Positions 15,466 to 23,188 of a stretch of 60,022 bases of DNA are shown piece by piece. The position numbers were made by a program, and so were the translations under genes. The notes beneath the pieces were generated by a model. That model was not told the DNA's origin and searched no databases. It worked only from the letters and a program-made list of their open reading frames with translations. Source of the DNA: Methylophaga thiooxydans DMS010. GTDB taxonomy: Bacteria; Pseudomonadota; Gammaproteobacteria; Nitrosococcales; Methylophagaceae. Positions within the stretch are counted from its first letter, which is position 1. Each line of letters begins with the position of its first letter. Location of the stretch: assembly GCF_000156355.1 (NCBI RefSeq), contig NZ_GG657893.1, positions 1 through 60,022 of the forward strand. The letters are read 5' to 3'.

Positions 15466-17031
15466 ATGGAACAAGTAAGAACAAGTCAAATCGTAGATGC
15501 CGCTGGTAAGCCAGTACAGGTGCGAGAAGCACTGAGTGAAGAGCAAACATCCAAGCTCGGCTTTATCAGTAAAGAGTTTGAGAACCATCCTTCAGGTGGT
15601 TTAACACCACGCAAGTTAGCCAGCATTCTGCAAGCAGCTGAACAAGGCAATCTGGTCGAACAGGCCGACCTGTTTGAAGATATGGAAGAAAAAGATGCCC
15701 ATGTCTTTGCGGAAATGAGTAAGCGAAAACGGGCGTTGATGGGTGTCGATTGGGATGTGGTCGCACCGCGTAATGCCGATAAAAAAGAAGAAGCGCTTGC
15801 CGAAGAGGTCAAAGAGTGGCTGCTTGACATGGAAGACTTCGAAGATCACCTTTTCGATATCGGTGATGCGATTGGCAAAGGCTATTCGATGCTGGAACTC
15901 GGTTGGCATAAGCTGGGTAAAACGCTGTTACCAACGCTAGAGCATCAATCAGCACGCCTATTTACCATCGATGAAAATGATCGCAAAAAGATTCTGCTGC
16001 GTAACAGTGGTGGCAGAGGTGATGAATTGTGGCCGTTTGGCTGGGTAACGCATGTTCATAAAGCCAAGTCTGGCAGCATTGCCCGTGGCGGTTTGCATCG
16101 TATCCTCGCATGGCCATACCTGTTTAAAAACTACAGCATTCGGGATCTGGCCGAGTTTCTGGAAGTCTATGGCATACCAATGCGACTCGGCACTTACCCC
16201 AGCGGTGCCAGTGATGAAGAAAAAAATACCTTGCTTCGCGCCGTCATTGGTATCGGCCACAGTGCTGCAGGCATCATGCCCGATGGTATGGATGTCGATT
16301 TTAAAGAGGCCGCCAAGGGAGCCAGCGACCCATACCAGTTTATGATCAACTGGTGCGAGTCGGTTCAGTCTAAAGCGATTCTCGGTGGCACCTTAACCAG
16401 TACGGCACAAAATACCGGTCTGGGTTCTAACCTGGGTGATATCCATAATGAAGTGCGTCATGATCTGCTGGTCAGTGACGTGCGGCAAATTGCTGGCACC
16501 TTAAACCGTGACCTACTTTGGCCAATGGTTGCACTCAATATTCCCGGTGCCGATCCACGCCGTGGCCCACGTATCAAGTTCATCTCTGAGGAAGGTGAAG
16601 AACTTAACGAACGCGCCGAACGCGATAAGCTTTTGTTCGATATGGGCTACCGGCTTAACCAAGAAAAACTGACGGAGATCTATGGTGAAGGCTATGAACC
16701 GGTTCCAACTAACACCCCTGAACAAAATGATGCTGCACGCCCGAATGCCGCCGCTACCGCTGCAGCCAAAGCCGGTGATAATGAAACAGAGTTAGATGGT
16801 GTTGTGAATCAACTGGCAACACAAGCACAGTCACCGTTAGACGACCTTTATAACCGTATTAAATCCTTATTAGAGGAAGTGGATGATAACGGTGGCACGC
16901 TAGAAGACTTTCAGGATCGCCTGGTCGAAGCATTCGGTTTTCTTGACCCGGAAGAACTTGCTGACGTGATTCAAATGGCGCTGGCCACCGCTGAGCTGGC
17001 TGGGCGTTATGAGGTGTCTGAAAATGACTGA
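15466..17031 (+). CDS. Portal protein (DUF935, Mu gp29)
   Basis: A 521-residue portal of the DUF935 family, forming the dodecameric vertex for DNA entry and tail joining. Typical blocks include FEDMEEKDAHVFAEMSKRK, the GYSMLELGW segment and GTLTSTAQNTGLGSNLGD. The C-terminal about 80 residues (after the Ala-rich RPNAAATAAAKAG hinge) are an extra helical tail. Start ATG 15466 was taken; an in-frame ATG at 15457 is equally placed but overlaps the terminase stop more. It overlaps the gp49-like gene by 8 bases. Confidence 0.9.
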   Translation: MEQVRTSQIVDAAGKPVQVREALSEEQTSKLGFISKEFENHPSGGLTPRKLASILQAAEQGNLVEQADLFEDMEEKDAHVFAEMSKRKRALMGVDWDVVAPRNADKKEEALAEEVKEWLLDMEDFEDHLFDIGDAIGKGYSMLELGWHKLGKTLLPTLEHQSARLFTIDENDRKKILLRNSGGRGDELWPFGWVTHVHKAKSGSIARGGLHRILAWPYLFKNYSIRDLAEFLEVYGIPMRLGTYPSGASDEEKNTLLRAVIGIGHSAAGIMPDGMDVDFKEAAKGASDPYQFMINWCESVQSKAILGGTLTSTAQNTGLGSNLGDIHNEVRHDLLVSDVRQIAGTLNRDLLWPMVALNIPGADPRRGPRIKFISEEGEELNERAERDKLLFDMGYRLNQEKLTEIYGEGYEPVPTNTPEQNDAARPNAAATAAAKAGDNETELDGVVNQLATQAQSPLDDLYNRIKSLLEEVDDNGGTLEDFQDRLVEAFGFLDPEELADVIQMALATAELAGRYEVSEND

Positions 17032-17320
17032 AATAGAAAATGAAATTCAAAAGAAAGAACTTAACGCTCCAAGGTTAACTCCAGATATGCTTCAGGCTGT
17101 AATCAAGTCAGAGCAGTATCACGTATTTGAAGGAAGCCAATTAACTGTCTGCTGCTTAACTTTACAAAATGGCTTTACTGTAACAGGTGAATCAGCTTGC
17201 GCTAGTCCAGAAAACTTCGACGCTGAAATAGGTGAGAAGATAGCCTATGAGAATGCCAAAAATAAAATCTGGCAACTGGAAGGTTATCTGCTGAAGCAAA
17301 AATTGCATGAAGCTGGCTAA
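17024..17320 (+). CDS. Gp49-family phage protein
   Basis: A 98-residue protein of the N4 gp49/Sf6 gp66 type, recognised by LTVCCLTLQNGFTVTGESAC and the ending EIGEKIAYENAKNKIWQLEGYLL. Members are widespread in phages and their role is not established. The start was chosen at ATG 17024 because of the 8-base overlap with the portal gene. Its insertion between portal and minor head genes is not part of the Mu core, so it may have been acquired as a single-gene unit. Confidence 0.8.
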   Translation: MTEIENEIQKKELNAPRLTPDMLQAVIKSEQYHVFEGSQLTVCCLTLQNGFTVTGESACASPENFDAEIGEKIAYENAKNKIWQLEGYLLKQKLHEAG

Positions 17321-18538
17321 ATGAACATCAATTACGGCTCCATGCCTTTCAATAAAGCGGTTGATGCGTTTCGTGACAAGCTGAACCTGCCGACGGCATC
17401 CTGGACAGATATCTATGAGGGCCAGCATGCCCGTGCCTTTGTCATTGCCGGGGCGATGAAAGAAGACCTGCTTAACGATTTTCGTTCATCAATGGACAAA
17501 GTGATTACTGAAGGCATGAGCCTGAAGGACTTTCGCAAAGACTTTGATCAGATAGTCAGCAAGCACGGCTGGGGCTATAACGGTGGTCGCAACTGGCGCA
17601 GCCGGGTTATCTACGAGACCAATCTGTATCAAAGCCATAACGCTGGTCGATATGCCCAGATGCAGCAAGTCAAACACACTCGACCATTCTGGCAGTACAT
17701 ACACAATGATGCTGTCGAGCATCCACGGCCAGAGCATGTAGCCTGGGACGGATTAATCCTTGATGCCGACGACCCATTCTGGCAGACCCATTACCCCCAG
17801 AACGGCTGGGGTTGCAAGTGTCGGGTCAGAACACTCAGCAAACGCGATATGGATAAGCTCGGTAAAACTGGCCCGGATAACGCTCCTGCAGTAGAACTGG
17901 AAGATAAAGTGGTCGGTGTCCGAGGCCCGTCGCCTCGTACCGTAAGCGTACCCAAAGGTGTTGATCCGGGCTTCGCCTATAATCCAGGCAGAGCCGCTTT
18001 TGGTGAGCAGCTGGCTGATGATGTGATGGCGCAATACACAAAAACACGCACTCAGTGGACAACGCTCACACCACAAGGCTGGGCTGAAGCTGGCAGAGAA
18101 CAACAGATACCTTTCACCAAGTCGCCGGTGAAGTTGGGATCACGCTTAAATAAAAAAGCAGAAGTATATGAGCAGCTGCAAAAACAAGTGGGTGAAGAGA
18201 AACTCTACACCCCCGGAGGCTTACCGTTTCTGCTCAACAGCAAGGCATTATCAGAACATATTGATCCCGCCCGTGCTGAGTTCCTGCCGTTACTGGACGA
18301 CTTGCTGACCAATCCTTATGAAGTCTGGTTATCGTTCCAGCAACACAACGGCACTGGCAAAGTGGTGCTGCGCTCTCGCATTGTCAAAGCCTACGATATC
18401 GGTAAAGGCCGGTACCTGGTCGCGGTGGCCAATGTGAGAAAGGGGTTACTGGAAAGCTGGACGTTTATCCCGACATCACGCCGTAATTACCTGAACAGTC
18501 AGCGTAAGGGGTATCTGGTGTATGGGGATGAAGAATGA
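17321..18538 (+). CDS. Minor head protein (gp30/SPP1 gp7-like) with PBECR2-like nuclease domain
   Basis: A 405-residue protein. Residues about 40-185 form the phage head morphogenesis domain (SPP1 gp7 / Mu gp30 family) with the HPRPEHVAWDGLIL block and the NGWGCKCRVRTLS cysteine motif. Residues about 315-405 look like PBECR2, the phage Barnase-EndoU-ColicinE5/D-RelE-like nuclease fold (LLDDLLTNPYEVWLSF, then VLRSRIVKAYDI, and SWTFIPTSRRNYLNSQRKG). Such toxin-like nuclease tails are known on head proteins of some phages and may be injected with DNA. Nuclease activity is inferred from the fold pattern only. Confidence 0.88.
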   Translation: MNINYGSMPFNKAVDAFRDKLNLPTASWTDIYEGQHARAFVIAGAMKEDLLNDFRSSMDKVITEGMSLKDFRKDFDQIVSKHGWGYNGGRNWRSRVIYETNLYQSHNAGRYAQMQQVKHTRPFWQYIHNDAVEHPRPEHVAWDGLILDADDPFWQTHYPQNGWGCKCRVRTLSKRDMDKLGKTGPDNAPAVELEDKVVGVRGPSPRTVSVPKGVDPGFAYNPGRAAFGEQLADDVMAQYTKTRTQWTTLTPQGWAEAGREQQIPFTKSPVKLGSRLNKKAEVYEQLQKQVGEEKLYTPGGLPFLLNSKALSEHIDPARAEFLPLLDDLLTNPYEVWLSFQQHNGTGKVVLRSRIVKAYDIGKGRYLVAVANVRKGLLESWTFIPTSRRNYLNSQRKGYLVYGDEE

Positions 18539-18635
18539 TGGGGCCACTTTTCCTGACGCACCAGGTTGGCGGGTTTTTGATGCTATGGGCGTACGCGCCA
18601 GCATCGCAACCGATAAACATAGTATAGGTGAATAA
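18528..18635 (+). CDS. Small ORF between minor head and G-like genes
   Basis: A 35-codon frame starting MKNDGATFPDAPGWRVFDAM, overlapping the minor head gene by 11 bases and sharing a base with the next ATG (TAATG). The exact tiling is what real genes in this operon do. Only a weak GGGG ribosome site is present and no family is recognised, so it stays tentative. If real it would be a soluble peptide made from the head operon. Confidence 0.4.
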   Translation: MKNDGATFPDAPGWRVFDAMGVRASIATDKHSIGE

Positions 18636-19084
18636 TGGCAGGCGCATCAATCAGTATCGACTATAGCTTCCCGGATAAAGCCATCGCCGCCCGGCTACGC
18701 GCCCTGGTCGATGCCGGTGAAGACTTGGAACCCGCCTTTATCGATATCGGTGAAGGTTTACTTAACAGCACCCATGATCGATGGGATCAGCAAGTCGATC
18801 CTGAAAGTAACCCATGGGAGCCACTCGATCCGAAATATCAGGCACGTAAAAAGAAAAACGCCGACAAGGTGCTGGTGCTAGAAGGATTCATGCGTGACAC
18901 GCTAGCCTATAACACCAGCAGCCAGAGTATGGAAATGGGTACCAACCTTATCCAGGGCGCGACCCATCAGTTCGGTGATGAAGACCGAGGTATTCCCGCC
19001 AGGCCCTACTTGGGTGTGTCAGAAGACGATGAACAAATGATAATTGATACCCTTTACGAACACTTTCAAGATGCACTACGTTGA
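18635..19084 (+). CDS. Virion morphogenesis protein (Mu gpG-like)
   Basis: A 149-residue tail-completion/virion morphogenesis protein of the Mu gpG family. Hallmarks are DIGEGLLNSTHDRWDQQVDPE, the WEPLDPKYQARKKK block and GIPARPYLGVSEDDE near the end. It acts in joining head and tail or in tail-terminator assembly. It ends the first late block; a 230-bp non-coding stretch and a two-gene membrane cassette follow before the protease gene. Confidence 0.88.
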   Translation: MAGASISIDYSFPDKAIAARLRALVDAGEDLEPAFIDIGEGLLNSTHDRWDQQVDPESNPWEPLDPKYQARKKKNADKVLVLEGFMRDTLAYNTSSQSMEMGTNLIQGATHQFGDEDRGIPARPYLGVSEDDEQMIIDTLYEHFQDALR

Positions 19085-19314
19085 ATCTCTGTGTGCCGTT
19101 CTAAGCTGTTTTAACTGTTGATGTGCGGTCAGTATTGGAATATAAAAGTATTAAACGATTGTGCGGGAATTTAAACGGGGTTAAGCGGTCTTTAATAGTG
19201 TTGCTATTGCTTGGATATGTAAAACTGTGACAATATGCCTTATTATGGATAACTACTAATAGGGAGTAACCCTGATGCTGATGGTTTGATTGGTGTCGGG
19301 TTTTTTTGTGCCTG
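19085..19314. other. AT-rich intergenic region before membrane cassette
   Basis: No gene is supported here. The segment is AT-rich with repeated TTTAA/CGGG words, resembling the left end of the prophage (1-60). A -10-like TATTAT occurs in GCCTTATTATGG but without a good -35. Near the end, AACCCTGA and TCGGGTT could pair (one bulge) before a run of seven Ts, a weak terminator candidate at about 19268-19307. The region probably carries the independent promoter of the two genes that follow. Confidence 0.4.
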
Positions 19315-19767
19315 ATGGCAGACAAATATCAATCAAGAACAGACTTACTCGTTGAAAATGCATCGCTTCGGGGAAGTATCGCAACAATGCGAGCTGCTGA
19401 GTGGTCAAAAACTATAAGGTGGTTTATTGCTGGGTCAGCATTGGTTTTAGGGCTATATCTTTTATCGCCAGTTGCAATTTCATGGGCTGGTAAAACAACA
19501 AAAGCTGATATTGGCATTAACGCGAAAATCCACGCTGAAATTAACAAGGATGAAAAGTCAGCTGAAGAGAGTAGTTATCTAGTTGGCTTGCTCGGTGGTC
19601 TCTTTGGTGTGTTCGGGATTTTATATGGTAGAGGTCAGTCAAGACATAGAAAAAATGTGGTTGAACGCTATCAACCATATAAAGAGATGTATGAAAAAGA
19701 AGTGGACAGTAAGAGAACATCTAGTGACTTAACGCCAAGAGGCGAAACAAGACCGGAGGATGTGTGA
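19315..19767 (+). CDS. Two-span membrane protein, moron candidate
   Basis: A 150-residue protein from ATG 19315. It has a short coiled N-terminus (TDLLVENASLRGSIATM), one membrane segment (IRWFIAGSALVLGLYLLSPVAISW), a charged external or periplasmic loop with IHAEINKDEKSAEE, a second segment (LVGLLGGLFGVFGILYG) and a basic cytosolic tail. No family recognised. It overlaps the next gene by 4 bases, so the two are coupled. The pair interrupts the normal Mu order between gpG-like and protease genes and has its own terminator downstream, as lysogenic cargo usually does. Confidence 0.7.
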   Translation: MADKYQSRTDLLVENASLRGSIATMRAAEWSKTIRWFIAGSALVLGLYLLSPVAISWAGKTTKADIGINAKIHAEINKDEKSAEESSYLVGLLGGLFGVFGILYGRGQSRHRKNVVERYQPYKEMYEKEVDSKRTSSDLTPRGETRPEDV

Positions 19768-20345
19768 TGGATTCACAATTGAATGATTCAATATTACTGA
19801 TCGCGTTATTTATTGGGATTTGGTACGCCTGGTTTGTTGAGTATAGAAGCTATTTGAACGACTCTACTCGTCAGCGCCTTTTTGATATACGTGATCAATT
19901 ATTCAATGCCGCTGAAGCGGGAGAAATTGATTTTGATAATGAATTGTATTGCATTACACGCACGACTTTGAATGGGGTGATTAGATACACCCATCAGTTA
20001 AGTGCGATGCATTTTATCCTGACGTTATTTTTGGGCCGGAATGATATTAAAAATAGTCCTCAGTTAAAACGTTATCAAGAGCGTTGGGAGGATGCTTTCT
20101 TAAAAACAGAGTCAGAGCATCAAAAGAAACTGATATTAAAAGCCCAAAAAGAAATGCACCTTACTGTCTTTTATCACATTGTCAGAGGTTCACTCTTTTT
20201 AAGGGCGGTACTATATATGACGGCATTGCTCCTAATTCTAAAAAATCGCAAGATTGATAATGCTGTCACGTCAAAAAGTGTACGTAGTAAATGGACAATG
20301 CTGGATGCTGAAGCTAATTGCATAGGTCAAGCGGTTGCATCTTAA
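19764..20345 (+). CDS. Membrane protein, partner of 19315 gene
   Basis: A 193-residue protein with an N-terminal membrane segment (SILLIALFIGIWYAWFV), a long cytosolic helical middle (RQRLFDIRDQLFNAAEAGEIDFDNELYCITRTTLNGVIRYTH), and a C-terminal hydrophobic segment (SLFLRAVLYMTALLLIL). No family recognised by eye. Codon use is more AT-rich than the flanking head genes. With its 4-base coupled partner it may form a membrane complex, for example for superinfection exclusion or anti-phage defence; that is speculation. Confidence 0.7.
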   Translation: MMDSQLNDSILLIALFIGIWYAWFVEYRSYLNDSTRQRLFDIRDQLFNAAEAGEIDFDNELYCITRTTLNGVIRYTHQLSAMHFILTLFLGRNDIKNSPQLKRYQERWEDAFLKTESEHQKKLILKAQKEMHLTVFYHIVRGSLFLRAVLYMTALLLILKNRKIDNAVTSKSVRSKWTMLDAEANCIGQAVAS

Positions 20346-20402
20346 CTTCTGATTGTTGCCGTTTTTATGCGTAGACGGTATCTTCAATAACAACAAATAT
20401 TT

Positions 20403-20434
20403 AATGCCCTGAACTGTTTCAGGGCATTTTTTTT
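20403..20434 (+). terminator. Rho-independent terminator after membrane cassette
   Basis: AATGCCCTGAA pairs with TTCAGGGCATT across a short loop, followed by an uninterrupted T-tract to 20434. It closes the two-gene membrane cassette. Its stem core GCCCTGAA/TTCAGGGC is shared with the terminator at 11197-11223. Confidence 0.88.
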
Positions 20435-20456
20435 GCCCCGCATTCGTAGAGTGGCA

Positions 20457-20526
20457 CCTGTTCTTGAAATAAACGACGAACAGGAGACTCGCCATGACAT
20501 CATTCCCTCAAGGTCGCTATGCATAA
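20457..20526 (+). promoter_or_regulatory. Hairpin and 10-codon leader before protease gene
   Basis: CCTGTTC (20457-20463) pairs with GAACAGG (20478-20484); the 3' arm includes the AGG of a strong AGGAG ribosome site. That site serves an ATG at 20494 reading a 10-residue peptide (MTSFPQGRYA) that ends at 20526, overlapping the ATG of the protease gene (20519). Hairpin masking plus a short overlapping leader suggests translational control of the head-protein block. Whether the peptide is made is not known. Confidence 0.45.
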
Positions 20527-21613
20527 CGTAGCGCTTGCAATCTGCTCACTACTGGTCGGCACTGATGGTGCCGTCCAGTTATTTCCTGCTGGCAAGTTCG
20601 ATGCCCCTCGCGGTGCGATGGCAGGGAGTGGCCCTTGGTATCTTGATGATGTTTCTGCAGCTGCACTTATTAATCGCGTTCAATCACGCAAGAACGACAT
20701 CGTTTTCGATTACGAACACCAAACTTTGTTGGCTGCTAAAAATGGTCAGCCTGCACCCGCTGCCGGTTGGGGTAAGCCTGCCGCGTTGAGTTGGGTGCCT
20801 GATAAAGGTCTCATGTTGTCTAGTCCTGAATGGACACCAAAAGCCAACGGCTTCATCACCAACAAAGAATATAAATATATTTCACCCGTTTTCACCTATG
20901 ACCCCAAAACAGGTCATGTCTTGGATTTACTTCATGTCGCGTTAACCAATAACCCAGCCATTGATGGAATGGATGATGTATTGGCAGCGGCTTCCCTTCT
21001 CCCGCAACCAAAACAAGAGGACGCTTCTATGAACGAGGAGACTTTAAAGCTGTTACGCCAATTATTTGGCCTTGCAGCTGATGCCGATGAATCAGCGGTG
21101 ACTGCAGCTCTGACTGCTATGAATAAGCAGGTTACCAACATGGCAACCACATTGGAGCTGAAAGACACTTCAGGGCTTGCTGCGCTGACAGCGGTTAGCA
21201 ATGCTCTCGGTGAGCTAAAGAAAAAAGCCGATAGCGCTGATGAAGCTGTTGCTGCTGCCACTGCGGCTACCCCCGACACCGCTATGGCTGTTATTAAAGA
21301 GCAAGGCGAAGAAATTGCTGCTCTGACAGCGCGCCTGGATGGCAATGACAAGGACGCCATGATTGCCGCAGCCAAAGCAGATGGCAAGCTCACTCCCGCC
21401 ATGGAGCTGTGGGCTAAAGACCAGCCGGTTGATGTGCTGAAGTCCTACCTTAAATCAGCCGCCCCCATTGCCGCCCTGACAGGTAAACAAACCACCACAC
21501 AGCAAGTCGATGACGACGGCAACCCCGTTCTGTCTGATGCGCAGTTGGCGGTTTGTACGCAATTGGGTGTCGAGCCAGCCGAATACGCCAAATCACTCAA
21601 AGGAGATAAGTAA
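20519..21613 (+). CDS. Phage protease/scaffold (Mu gpI-like)
   Basis: A 364-residue Mu I-type prohead protease with a C-terminal scaffold. The protease half (about residues 1-150) has the family blocks IVFDYEHQTLLAAKNG, AAGWGKPAALSW and YISPVFTYDPKTGHVLDLLHVALTNNPAI. The rest is an Ala/Asp/Glu-rich helical scaffold (MNEETLKLLRQLF onward). An in-frame ATG at 21029 (residue 171) sits 8 nt after AAGAGGA, so a separate scaffold protein is probably also made, as with Mu Z nested in I. It overlaps the decoration gene by one base. Confidence 0.9.
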   Translation: MHNVALAICSLLVGTDGAVQLFPAGKFDAPRGAMAGSGPWYLDDVSAAALINRVQSRKNDIVFDYEHQTLLAAKNGQPAPAAGWGKPAALSWVPDKGLMLSSPEWTPKANGFITNKEYKYISPVFTYDPKTGHVLDLLHVALTNNPAIDGMDDVLAAASLLPQPKQEDASMNEETLKLLRQLFGLAADADESAVTAALTAMNKQVTNMATTLELKDTSGLAALTAVSNALGELKKKADSADEAVAAATAATPDTAMAVIKEQGEEIAALTARLDGNDKDAMIAAAKADGKLTPAMELWAKDQPVDVLKSYLKSAAPIAALTGKQTTTQQVDDDGNPVLSDAQLAVCTQLGVEPAEYAKSLKGDK

Positions 21614-22014
21614 TGGCCGCATTAACCAAAGACCGTAATACCCCGCAACGGTTAGGTGAAGTTCACAACCATCCAGTGGCGGCATCAAGTGTCATCTTTG
21701 CTGGCTCTATTGTTGTGCTTGATTCATCTGGCAATGCTGAGGCTGGTTCAACGGCAACCGGTTTGAAAGCCGTAGGCCGTGCAGACCAGCACGTTGATAA
21801 CGGTGCTGGCTCTGCCGGTGATAAAGCCATTGATGTACGCAAAGGCACGTTCTTGTTTGCAAACGATGGCTCGATTGACCGCACCGATATCGAAGCCACC
21901 GCTTACATCGTCGATGACCAGACAGTGGCTAACACTGACGACACCGGCTCCCGTAGTGCTGCAGGCAAGATTGTCGACGTTGATGTTGACGGCGTCTGGG
22001 TCAAATTCGACTAA
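21613..22014 (+). CDS. Capsid decoration-like protein
   Basis: A 133-residue protein of the head-decoration/DUF2190-like type encoded between scaffold and major head protein. It is beta-rich and small-residue rich (GSIVVLDSSGNAEAGSTATGLKAVGRADQHVDN), with no hydrophobic segments. By place and composition it probably caps the capsid surface. It starts within TAATG. The exact family is less certain than the role class. Confidence 0.75.
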   Translation: MAALTKDRNTPQRLGEVHNHPVAASSVIFAGSIVVLDSSGNAEAGSTATGLKAVGRADQHVDNGAGSAGDKAIDVRKGTFLFANDGSIDRTDIEATAYIVDDQTVANTDDTGSRSAAGKIVDVDVDGVWVKFD

Positions 22015-22051
22015 GACTTCACTGGTTTAGCTAATTAATAAGGATGACACC

Positions 22052-23122
22052 ATGAAAAAACTGATTCTCTTGCCGATGGCCATCGTCGGCGCTCTCGTAA
22101 TGATGACCTCCGCGATGGCGGCTGACTGGTCATTGCCAGCCAGCCTAATGACCGGCCCTGCCTCATTGAATACGGCCATGATGGGTGATGCAATGCCAAT
22201 GCTGGCGTTTGGCGGCATCATCATTAACAAACAGGCTATTCAAGATATTTTTATTGGCCTGAAAACCGTCTTCCATAACGCACTCAAAGCCCGAACCAGT
22301 AACTGGCAACTGACTGCGATGGAGGTCATGTCTAGCACCAAGACCGAAGACTACGCCTGGTTAGAACGTTTCCCGAAAATGCGTAAATGGGTGGGTGAAA
22401 AGCATGTCAAAGCCTTGAAAGCCGGTAAATACACTGCCACCAATGAAGATTGGGAAACGACCATCGCGGTTGATCGTAACGATATCGAAGATGACACCTT
22501 GGGTATCTACAACACCCAAGCCAATATGGCGGGTGACTCAGCGGGTGAACTGCACGACATCATCTTGGACGATCTGAAAAACAACGCCTTTATTAATGAA
22601 GGTCTTGATGGTCAGTACTTCTATGACACCGATCATGAAGTGAATGAAGATTCGGTATCGAACAAACTGACAGTGGCATTGAGCGCGGCAACATCAGCGG
22701 CTGCAGCGGCGTCTTACGGTGCGGCACGTACTGCAATGATGAAGTTCACCGATGACGAAGGCATGCCATTGCGTCTGGTACCCGACTTGCTCGAAGTGCC
22801 ACCGGCTTTGGAAGCTGTCGCACGTAAATTGGTCGAAGCCGACAAGCTCGACGATGACAGCCCGAACCCCTACAAAGGCACAGCCAAAATTGAAGTCAAT
22901 CCGGGGTTAACGTCTGATACTGTCTGGTTCCTCCACCACACCCGCAACGCTGTGAAGCCTTTCATTATCCAGATGCGTAAGAAGCCTGTCTTCGTCAGCC
23001 AGACGGATATGGAAAACGATGATGTATTCAATAAGCGTGAATACAAGTTTGGTGCCGAAGCGCGAGCGACTGGCGTGTATGGCTTCTGGCAACTGTCTGT
23101 CGGTTCCACCGGCGGCGCGTAG
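22052..23122 (+). CDS. Major head protein (Mu gpT-like) with signal-peptide-like N-terminus
   Basis: A 356-residue major capsid protein of the Mu gpT family; the body starts near residue 55 with IIINKQAIQDIF and includes STKTEDYAWLERFPKMRKWVG and LVPDLLEVPPALEAVARKL. Unusually, the first 24 residues are a full Sec signal peptide (MKKLILLPMAIVGALVMMT, cleavage-like AMA), followed by a Met-rich spacer. The start at 22052 has an excellent ribosome site (AAGGATG) and no other start with such support exists; ATG 22199 would give a body-only form. The leader may be removed by the phage protease, or a small exported gene has fused to the capsid gene. Confidence 0.88.
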   Translation: MKKLILLPMAIVGALVMMTSAMAADWSLPASLMTGPASLNTAMMGDAMPMLAFGGIIINKQAIQDIFIGLKTVFHNALKARTSNWQLTAMEVMSSTKTEDYAWLERFPKMRKWVGEKHVKALKAGKYTATNEDWETTIAVDRNDIEDDTLGIYNTQANMAGDSAGELHDIILDDLKNNAFINEGLDGQYFYDTDHEVNEDSVSNKLTVALSAATSAAAAASYGAARTAMMKFTDDEGMPLRLVPDLLEVPPALEAVARKLVEADKLDDDSPNPYKGTAKIEVNPGLTSDTVWFLHHTRNAVKPFIIQMRKKPVFVSQTDMENDDVFNKREYKFGAEARATGVYGFWQLSVGSTGGA

Positions 23123-23144
23123 TTAATCAGCCTTTAAGACAACT

Positions 23145-23172
23145 TTATCAGGGCGGTTTTCCGCCCTGATAA
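23145..23172 (+). terminator. Strong hairpin after major head gene
   Basis: TTATCAGGGCGG (23145-23156) pairs perfectly over 12 bp with CCGCCCTGATAA (23161-23172) around a TTTT loop. No U-tract follows, so it is more likely an mRNA 3'-end stabiliser or partial attenuator that keeps capsid mRNA abundant relative to the next genes than a full terminator. Confidence 0.65.
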
Positions 23173-23188
23173 CCAAGATAAGGAACGC

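Noticed and set aside
20932..21402. 156-residue minus-strand Ala/Ser-rich frame
   Set aside because: Mirror of the Ala-rich scaffold part of the protease gene; no ribosome site.
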